DNA from: Prevotella sp. UBA3208
GTDB lineage: Bacteria; Bacteroidota; Bacteroidia; Bacteroidales; Bacteroidaceae
Assembly (NCBI GenBank): GCA_002363695.1
Contig: DEWO01000035.1
Location: forward strand, 1 to 11,873
DNA length: 11,873 nucleotides
Direction of reading: 5' to 3'
How positions within the stretch are numbered: position 1 is the stretch's first letter; the number at the start of each line of letters is the position of its first letter. Of the stretch, positions 7,801 to 11,873 are shown one piece after another. Below the pieces are notes generated by a model. It was not told where the DNA came from, did not search any database, and worked only from the letters and a program-made list of their open reading frames with translations. Both the position numbers and the translations under genes were made by a program.

Positions 7801-8717
7801 CCCCTGCCACCGCCGGACCCGTCCGCGACGGTAAGGCTACTGCTAATCAGCACCGCAAGGCCTGCTGGAATCCCGTCATCTGCGAGATGCCTGACGGTGA
7901 GCTGTGGCTGTTCTATAAGGTGGGGCTGAAGGTCTCTGACTGGACCGGTTGGCTCGTCAAGTCGCGTGACGGCGGTCGAACATGGAGCAAACCCGAAGCC
8001 CTGCCTAAGGATTTTCTGGGACCCATCAAGAACAAACCCGAAATCATTAATGGCCGTCTGCTCTGTCCGTCAAGTACGGAGGACAACGGCTGGAAGTTCC
8101 ACATGGAAATCTACGACCTTGCTACCAAGCAATGGAAATACGTAGGTCCCGTCAAGGCCGAACTGGCCATGCGCACTGAGGACATGAAGGTAGCTACGCC
8201 AGATGCTTCTCCGTCAGGCAAAAAAGAAGACATCGAGGCTCCCGATGCCGGAGGTGAGGCAGCAAAGGACGGCCGTCACCCCATCGACTGCATCCAGCCC
8301 TCCATCCTCAAACTAAAAGACGGACGCCTGCAAGTGCTGATGCGTACCCGCAATGGCAAGATAGGTACCTCATTCTCCTCAGACAATGGCGACACGTGGA
8401 CTCCCGTGACGCTACTCGACGTACCCAACAACCAGTCCGGCACCGACGCTGTCACCCTGCAGGACGGCCGCCACGTACTCATCTACAACAACTTCGCCTC
8501 GCTGCCCGGCACCAAGAAGGGTGTGCGCACGCCCCTGAGCATTGCCATCAGCGACGACGGCACCCACTGGCGCCACGCCCTGACGCTGGAGGACTCGCCC
8601 ATCAGCCAGTACTCATACCCCAGCATCATCCAGGGCCGCGACGGCAAGCTCCACGCCGTCTACACCTGGCGCCGCCTGCGCATAGCCTACAAAGAGATAG
8701 ACCCCGCCAAACTATAG
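4878..8717 (+). CDS. GH78 alpha-L-rhamnosidase fused to a sialidase-fold beta-propeller
   Basis: The product from this ATG has 1,279 residues, numbered here from that Met. A signal peptide comes first (MKKLLTILLAFLSLTASA). The N-terminal beta-sandwich domains of GH78 cover about 25-440. The (alpha/alpha)6 catalytic barrel covers about 445-800, with likely acid Glu484 in CPQRNERQPWLGD and base Glu768 in TTIWELWNG. The C-terminal GH78 sandwich ends near 882. A complete BNR/Asp-box propeller then runs from about 890 to the end, with Asp boxes SRDGGRTW, SSDNGDTW and SDDGTHW. The rhamnosidase half should release alpha-L-rhamnose from pectin. The propeller has an altered sialidase active site and its substrate is unknown. 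An in-frame GTG at 4854 would add eight residues (MSCKKIRK) before the signal peptide; the ATG at 4878 preceded by AAGAAAG fits better. It sits 20 bp after the apiosidase-like gene and is probably co-transcribed with it. Confidence 0.9.
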   Translation: MKKLLTILLAFLSLTASAAKKKVVKPDVSLSWLKVENLDKPMGIDTDTPRFSWTILSDKQDVRQTAYQIVVTTSQGEVWNSGRVESDQQLWVPYKGTRLKSATQCSWKVKVWTTAGESQWSDEMRFGIGLLKESHWTGRWIGLERLMPGEERGLHSRLAARYVRKEFEIDKPVKKAIAYVAGIGLHELHVNGVTYNREVLLPMPTDYRKTVLYNTYDITSSLTGKNCIGLVLGNGRLFPMRQNKPYKAPVFGLPKCRINILITFEDGTTRRISTDEKWKITADGPIRSNNEYDGETYDARKELTGWDMPGYDDRAWQNAERTAIPLGTLRAQMAPGMTMQPMTKTPTRSGNIYDFHQNMAGWIAFTPTGREGDTIRIKYAEKLTPDGSLYLDNLRDAQSEDIYICGKTVNSKEWHPTFVYHGFRYAQVTGPATEVHAYTVSDDMQTLGRFECSDTTLNQVMRNAWWGIYSNYKGMPVDCPQRNERQPWLGDRTMGSLGESFLFNNERLYTKWMRDICESQREDGVFSDVSPAFWNYYNDDVTWPAALPFGCDMLWRQYGNREAIDKSYPYIKRWLQHLLEDYQTDGIITKDTYGDWCVPPESLELIHSQDPARKTDGSLISTAYVIRVLQLLEQWGCEAAYWKPIREAMTNAFNRHFLTVREGTSQVPGHPLYPDSVFYGNNTATANLLALSFGIVPEQYRQEVTKNVVENIILKNNAHVPCGVIGISWLLRGLSDNGFSDIAYMIATQKSYPSWGYMAENGATTIWELWNGDKASPRMNSGNHVMLLGDLLTWCYQYLGGIRQMGQAYKHIVLRPDFSIQDCSYAKVSYDSPYGTIESNWTKTLQHVEWDVRIPCNTTADICLPDGTTKTVGSGSYHFSCDIPTSSPAILKDEFLYEQAPFPQCHAATIVETKKGDLVATYFGGKHERNPDVCIWVSIKKKGSDTWSKPILAADGVFELGTPNAAIAGITAESTPATAGPVRDGKATANQHRKACWNPVICEMPDGELWLFYKVGLKVSDWTGWLVKSRDGGRTWSKPEALPKDFLGPIKNKPEIINGRLLCPSSTEDNGWKFHMEIYDLATKQWKYVGPVKAELAMRTEDMKVATPDASPSGKKEDIEAPDAGGEAAKDGRHPIDCIQPSILKLKDGRLQVLMRTRNGKIGTSFSSDNGDTWTPVTLLDVPNNQSGTDAVTLQDGRHVLIYNNFASLPGTKKGVRTPLSIAISDDGTHWRHALTLEDSPISQYSYPSIIQGRDGKLHAVYTWRRLRIAYKEIDPAKL

Positions 8718-8816
8718 CCCCCCTGGGGGACTTCTTCATCCGTTTATTCTAGGTTCACGCGGTGCAGCAAAACAAAATAAAGCATAGGAAAAAGAATCTG
8801 GATAGTTAGAAAAGTT

Positions 8817-8900
8817 ATGTTCCCAAGTTGGGTACACATGTTCCTAAGTTGGGTACACATGTTTCTAAGTTGGGTACATATGTTCCCAACTTGGAAACAA
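8817..8900. repeat. 21-bp tandem repeat array (three units plus a diverged fourth)
   Basis: Units start at 8817, 8838 and 8859 and share the core AAGTTGGGTACA preceded by ATGTT(C/T)C. The first two units differ at one base in 21. A fourth unit at 8880-8900 starts the same way (ATGTTCCCAA) but then carries CTTGG, the reverse sense of the core. There are no unique spacers, so this is not a CRISPR array. Because 21 is a multiple of three, the array is open in several frames and gives spurious repeat peptides (MFPSWVH, MFLSWVH). The period of two helical turns would suit phased protein binding. Confidence 0.88.
8860..8899. repeat. 15-bp hairpin formed by units 3 and 4 of the array
   Basis: The left arm (8860-8874, ending AAGTTGGG) pairs with the right arm (8885-8899, starting CCCAACTT) over 15 bp. 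One pair is a T-G wobble (8866/8893). The loop is 10 nt. No T-run follows on either strand, so it is not a standard terminator. It could stabilise an mRNA 3' end or be a protein-binding palindrome. Confidence 0.7.
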
Positions 8901-8924
8901 AACTTTCCTAACTGCAGAAAAACT

Positions 8925-8966
8925 TTTTCCAAGGGTACGCAGAACATTTTCCAAGGGTATGCAGAA
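8925..8966. repeat. 22-bp direct repeat pair upstream of the last large gene
   Basis: TTTTCCAAGGGTACGCAGAA (8925-8944) recurs at 8947-8966 with a single C-to-T change, a 22-bp period. CCAAGGGTA(C/T) resembles the CCAAGTTGGGTAC core of the neighbouring array, so the two sets may belong to one repeat family. Confidence 0.75.
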
Positions 8967-9052
8967 AAAACAGTCAAGTCACTCCTATTTTCCGGCATGA
9001 TGACAATTCGCGGGCTCGGTAGTCTTATTTTTATATAGATACTGCCAAGAAT

Positions 9053-11779
9053 ATGAAGAAGATTATCACCATTGTCATCATGGCCTGTATAGCCGTAACG
9101 GCATCGGCTAAACGCATCAGCATCGTAGTGGACAAACAGGCGTCGGCCCGTGAGCAATATGCAGCAGAATACCTGCAGAAGAAGTTGACAGAGATGGGGC
9201 ATCTTGTTGCCGACAAAAAGGCTGACTGCCGGATTACGCTGCAGAACACGAACCAAGGTCCTGCCGAGGGTTATACCATTGAGCAGGAGAAGAAAGGTAT
9301 TGCCGTCAGGGGCAACGACGGGACGGGTGTCATCTACGGTTGCGTGGAGCTGGCTGACCGCATCAGACAGGCGGGCAGCATGGACAAGCTTGTTGCTACG
9401 ATACGGCAGCACACCGTCAAGGAGGCTCCGCAGATGGTGATGCGCGGCACGTGCATCGGACTGCAGAAGACGGTCTATCTGCCTGGGCACGGCGTCTATG
9501 AGTATCCCTATACGCCTGAGAACTTCCCTTGGTTCTACGACAAGCAGGAGTGGGTGAAATATCTGGACATGATGGTGGAGAACAAATACAACTCGCTGTA
9601 CCTCTGGAACGGCCATCCCTTCGCCTCGCTGGTCAAGCTGAAGGACTATCCCTTCGCACTGGAGGTGGACGAGGAGACGTTCCGGAAGAACGAGGAAATG
9701 TTCTCGTTCCTCACCCACGAGGCAGACAGGCGTGGCATCTGGGTCATCCAGATGTTCTATAACATCATTGTGAGCAAGCCTTTTGCCGACCACTACGGGC
9801 TGAAGACGCAGGACCGCCACCGCCCCATCACGCCGCTGATTGCCGACTACACGCGCAAGTCGATAGCTGCCTTCATAGAGCGCTATCCCAACGTGGGACT
9901 GCTGGTGTGCCTGGGCGAGGCCATGGCGACGATTGAGGACGACGTGAAGTGGATGAAGGAAACCATCATCCCCGGCATCAGGGACGGACTGAAGGCAGTT
10001 GACAGTTCACAGTTGACAGTTGACAGTTCCAACCCTTCTCAACTCTCAACTGTCAACTCTCTTCCTCCCATCGTGCTGCGCTCGCACGACACGGACGGGC
10101 CGCTGGTGCTGAGGGAGAGTCTGCCGCTGTATCCGAACATCTACACCATGTCGAAGTACACGGGTGAGTCGCTGACGACCTACGAGCCGGGGGGCCCGTG
10201 GGGCGAGACACACCGGCAGTTAGCCGCGGCGGCACCTGTGCACATTGACAACGTACATATCCTGGCCAATCTGGAACCGTGGCGCTGGTCGAGTCCGGCC
10301 TTCATCCAGAAGACGGTACAGGCCATGCACCGCGTACACCACTCGAAGGGTCTGCACCTCTATCCGCAGGCCTCCTACTGGGACTGGCCCTATACGGCCG
10401 ACAAACTGCCCAACGGTGAGCGACTGAAGCAGCTGGACCGCGACTGGATGTGGTATCAGGCCTGGGGACGCTATGCGTGGACTGACCAGCGGGGTGAGGA
10501 CAAGACCTACTGGAAGCAGACGCTGGCCGACTACTACGGCATTGACACCACGGCTGCGAGTCATCTGCTGAATGCCTACGACGAGGCGGGCGAGATAGCG
10601 CCCAAGCTGCTGCGCCGCTTCGGCATCACGGAGGGCAACCGCCAGACGCTGCTGTTGGGCATGACCATGGGCGAGCTGGTGAATCCGTACAAGTACACCA
10701 TCTATCCGGGCTTCTACGAGAGTTGCGGCCCTGAGGGCGAGAAGCTGATTGAGTATATCGAGAAGGAATACAAGGGACAGCCGCACAAGGGCGAACTGCC
10801 GTTGGACATTGTAGACCAATGTGTCAACCACGGCGACAAGGCGCTGGTGGAAATGGGCGCCGCTGCTGCCAAGCCTACCCGCCATGCTGACGAGTACCAG
10901 CGTGTGTGGAACGACATGCTGTGCTATGCCTCGTTTGCCAAGGCCTTCCAACTGAAGGTGCGGGCTGCTGCCGAGGTGCTGCGCTACAAGTGGACGCAGG
11001 ACATCAGCCACCTGGAGTCGGCCGTCATCTGGCTGGAGCAGAGCCTGAGCGTCTGGTACGACCTGAGCCGCATGACGGACGACTGGTATCTCTATGCCAA
11101 CTCAATGCAGACAGCCCAGCGCCGCATTCCCGTGGGTGGCGACGGTGGCAAGATGAAGACGTGGCGCGAGCTGGCTGCCGTCTATCAGGAGGAGCTTGAT
11201 GCCTTCAAGGCGAACATCGAAAAGCTGAGACACCCCGTGGCACAGACGGACGTCAGGATAGTGCCGGCCCGGCCGGCCACGCTCGGGTATGTGGCAGTTC
11301 AGTCGCGGCCGGTCACTACCGTCGCGCTCCAGAAGGGTGCCGTCCTCTTCGAGAACCGTCCCGACACGCCTGTGGACAGTATCGCGCCTGAGTTGGCGGG
11401 GCTGCAGGCGCTGGTGCTCAACCGCGACACCACCCGTCTTGTGGGTACCACCATCGAGTATGAGAGTGCAACACCCGTCAAACTGCTGGTAGGACTCTTC
11501 AAGGATGACGACCAGAAGTTTGCCAAGGCCCCCAAGCTGGAGACCGACGCCACGGGTAACGAGTACGGACAGGCGGAGCCCCTGCTGACCAACGCCATCA
11601 GCATCGTCCAAATGCCGAAGGTGAACGTCCACCAGTACTCGCTGCCGGCCGGCCGACAGACCATCCGACTGCCGAAGGGCATCCTGATGGTGGCCGGCCT
11701 GACTACCTCAGACATCAAGGCCCGCGACTGCGGGCTGAACGGACCCTCGGGCGAAGTTGACTGGTTGTTCCAAAGATAA
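9053..11779 (+). CDS. Large secreted TIM-barrel glycoside hydrolase, possibly GH138-like (alpha-galacturonidase)
   Basis: The 908-residue protein has a signal peptide (MKKIITIVIMACIAVTASA). Residues about 20-125 look like the alpha/beta domain that precedes GH20, GH67 and related barrels (AAEYLQKKL, GIAVRGNDGTGVIYGCVELADRI). The barrel follows (about 128-445), with NKYNSLYLWNGHPF and VGLLVCLGEAMATIEDD. A mainly helical region covers about 450-725 and a beta-rich C-terminus 728-908. Candidate catalytic acids are Glu289 (CLGEA), Glu378 (TTYEPGG) and Glu408 (NLEPWRW). A 22-residue Ser/Thr/Gln-rich segment (about 316-337) is encoded by an inserted palindromic repeat. If it is removed, Glu289 and Glu378 are 67 residues apart, the spacing I recall for the GH138 catalytic pair. 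GH138 removes galacturonate from RG-II chain A. The family placement is tentative; a GH67/GH115-like glucuronidase relative is the alternative. It is followed 15 bp later by another secreted gene. Confidence 0.8.
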   Translation: MKKIITIVIMACIAVTASAKRISIVVDKQASAREQYAAEYLQKKLTEMGHLVADKKADCRITLQNTNQGPAEGYTIEQEKKGIAVRGNDGTGVIYGCVELADRIRQAGSMDKLVATIRQHTVKEAPQMVMRGTCIGLQKTVYLPGHGVYEYPYTPENFPWFYDKQEWVKYLDMMVENKYNSLYLWNGHPFASLVKLKDYPFALEVDEETFRKNEEMFSFLTHEADRRGIWVIQMFYNIIVSKPFADHYGLKTQDRHRPITPLIADYTRKSIAAFIERYPNVGLLVCLGEAMATIEDDVKWMKETIIPGIRDGLKAVDSSQLTVDSSNPSQLSTVNSLPPIVLRSHDTDGPLVLRESLPLYPNIYTMSKYTGESLTTYEPGGPWGETHRQLAAAAPVHIDNVHILANLEPWRWSSPAFIQKTVQAMHRVHHSKGLHLYPQASYWDWPYTADKLPNGERLKQLDRDWMWYQAWGRYAWTDQRGEDKTYWKQTLADYYGIDTTAASHLLNAYDEAGEIAPKLLRRFGITEGNRQTLLLGMTMGELVNPYKYTIYPGFYESCGPEGEKLIEYIEKEYKGQPHKGELPLDIVDQCVNHGDKALVEMGAAAAKPTRHADEYQRVWNDMLCYASFAKAFQLKVRAAAEVLRYKWTQDISHLESAVIWLEQSLSVWYDLSRMTDDWYLYANSMQTAQRRIPVGGDGGKMKTWRELAAVYQEELDAFKANIEKLRHPVAQTDVRIVPARPATLGYVAVQSRPVTTVALQKGAVLFENRPDTPVDSIAPELAGLQALVLNRDTTRLVGTTIEYESATPVKLLVGLFKDDDQKFAKAPKLETDATGNEYGQAEPLLTNAISIVQMPKVNVHQYSLPAGRQTIRLPKGILMVAGLTTSDIKARDCGLNGPSGEVDWLFQR
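9996..10061. repeat. Palindromic heptamer-repeat element inside the coding sequence
   Basis: The left half is a tandem run of the heptamer CAGTTGA (9996-10030; one unit reads CAGTTCA and the last is partial). The right half carries three units of the complementary heptamer TCAACT(C/G) (10039-10059). AGTTGACAGTTGACAGTT (10011-10028) and 10041-10058 form an 18-bp inverted repeat with one mismatch around a 12-base loop. The element is about 66 bp, a multiple of three, and leaves the frame open. It encodes VDSSQLTVDSSNPSQLSTVN. It looks unlike the GC-rich flanking codons and resembles a mobile or expandable intergenic repeat. Confidence 0.88.
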
Positions 11780-11794
11780 AACATAAGGTACACG

Positions 11795-11873
11795 ATGAAA
11801 AGAATACTGATTGCACTGTTATCGCTCTTTACAGTGGGCGGCGCATTTGCTGCTGACATTCCCGACGACGTCA
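11795..11873 (+). CDS. Secreted protein, N-terminal fragment (runs off the right edge)
   Basis: The ATG at 11795 opens a frame reading MKRILIALLSLFTVGGAFA, then ADIPDDV, to the end of the window. This is a clear signal peptide with likely cleavage after AFA. It starts 15 bp after the stop of the preceding hydrolase, so the two are probably co-transcribed. The 26 visible codons do not identify the family; another carbohydrate-active enzyme is a guess from context. Confidence 0.75.
   Translation, partial: MKRILIALLSLFTVGGAFAADIPDDV

Larger units (their letters stand above)
8718..9052. other. 335-bp intergenic region with repeat arrays
   Basis: No real gene is seen here. Just after the stop, CCCCCCTGGGGG (8718-8729) could make a very short hairpin, but no T-run follows, so a terminator is not called. 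The middle holds a 21-bp tandem repeat array, a strong hairpin and a second 22-bp repeat pair. Closer to the next gene the DNA is AT-rich. No exact TAnnTTTG box is seen before the ATG at 9053; TATTTTTA at 9026-9033 is the nearest and is weak. Confidence 0.6.

Noticed and set aside
8718..8733. Possible terminator after the GH78 fusion (CCCCCC-T-GGGGG)
   Set aside because: The stem is only about four pairs once a loop is allowed, and no T-run follows.
8817..8966. Possible CRISPR array
   Set aside because: Repeats are directly abutting with no unique spacers, and there are no cas genes.
8817..9038. 73-codon plus-strand frame starting MFPSWVHMFLSWVH
   Set aside because: It is made by the 21-bp repeat being a multiple of three. 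There is no ribosome-binding context or domain, and the composition changes after the array.
8744..9820. 358-codon open frame on the minus strand
   Set aside because: Its C-terminal end reads through the repeat array (CTQLRNM repeats) and the rest is antisense to the large hydrolase gene; no motif supports it.
9990..10070. Frameshift or pseudogene in the large hydrolase at the heptamer element
   Set aside because: The frame stays open through the element and normal barrel sequence resumes directly after it, so the gene appears intact.
11266..11660. Two GGCCGGCC palindromes (near 11271 and 11645)
   Set aside because: They fall in GC-rich Pro/Ala/Gly/Arg codons of an ordinary coding region and have no spacing or context that suggests a function.

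Overview
The window looks like a chromosomal segment from a Bacteroidetes bacterium, most likely Prevotellaceae. Coding DNA is moderately GC-rich and intergenic DNA is AT-rich. Promoters carry the Bacteroidetes -7 element TAnnTTTG(C). Leaders are A-rich, without strong Shine-Dalgarno sequences. Nearly every protein has a signal peptide. No taxonomic search was possible.

Layout. The left edge (1-58, minus) is the first 19 codons of DNA topoisomerase I (topA), a housekeeping anchor. Next on the same strand is a secreted alpha/beta hydrolase of the cinnamoyl/feruloyl esterase type (154-999). A 339-bp intergenic region (1000-1338) holds outward-facing promoters, a family of direct repeats and a possible tandem operator. 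From 1339 rightward all genes are on the plus strand and all products are secreted: a GH51 alpha-L-arabinofuranosidase, a GH140/DUF4038 apiosidase-like hydrolase, a GH78 alpha-L-rhamnosidase fused to a sialidase-fold beta-propeller, a large TIM-barrel hydrolase that I tentatively place near GH138, and the first 26 codons of another secreted protein running off the edge.

How they fit together. Arabinofuranosidase, apiosidase-like, rhamnosidase and possible alpha-galacturonidase activities fit dismantling of complex pectin, especially the side chains of rhamnogalacturonan II (RG-II). RG-II is the pectin that contains apiose and also the ulosonic acids Kdo and Dha. The run looks like part of a polysaccharide utilisation locus (PUL). 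No SusC/SusD pair or regulator lies in the window, so the locus probably continues past 11873.

The most unusual items are: (i) a 66-bp palindromic element of tandem heptamers (CAGTTGA / TCAACTG) sitting in frame inside the large hydrolase gene; (ii) the GH78-propeller fusion, whose propeller appears to have a changed sialidase catalytic set and two low-complexity insertions; (iii) a 21-bp tandem repeat array with a 15-bp hairpin in the 335-bp gap before the last large gene; and (iv) a strong intrinsic terminator ending 14 nt before the start codon of the apiosidase-like gene.
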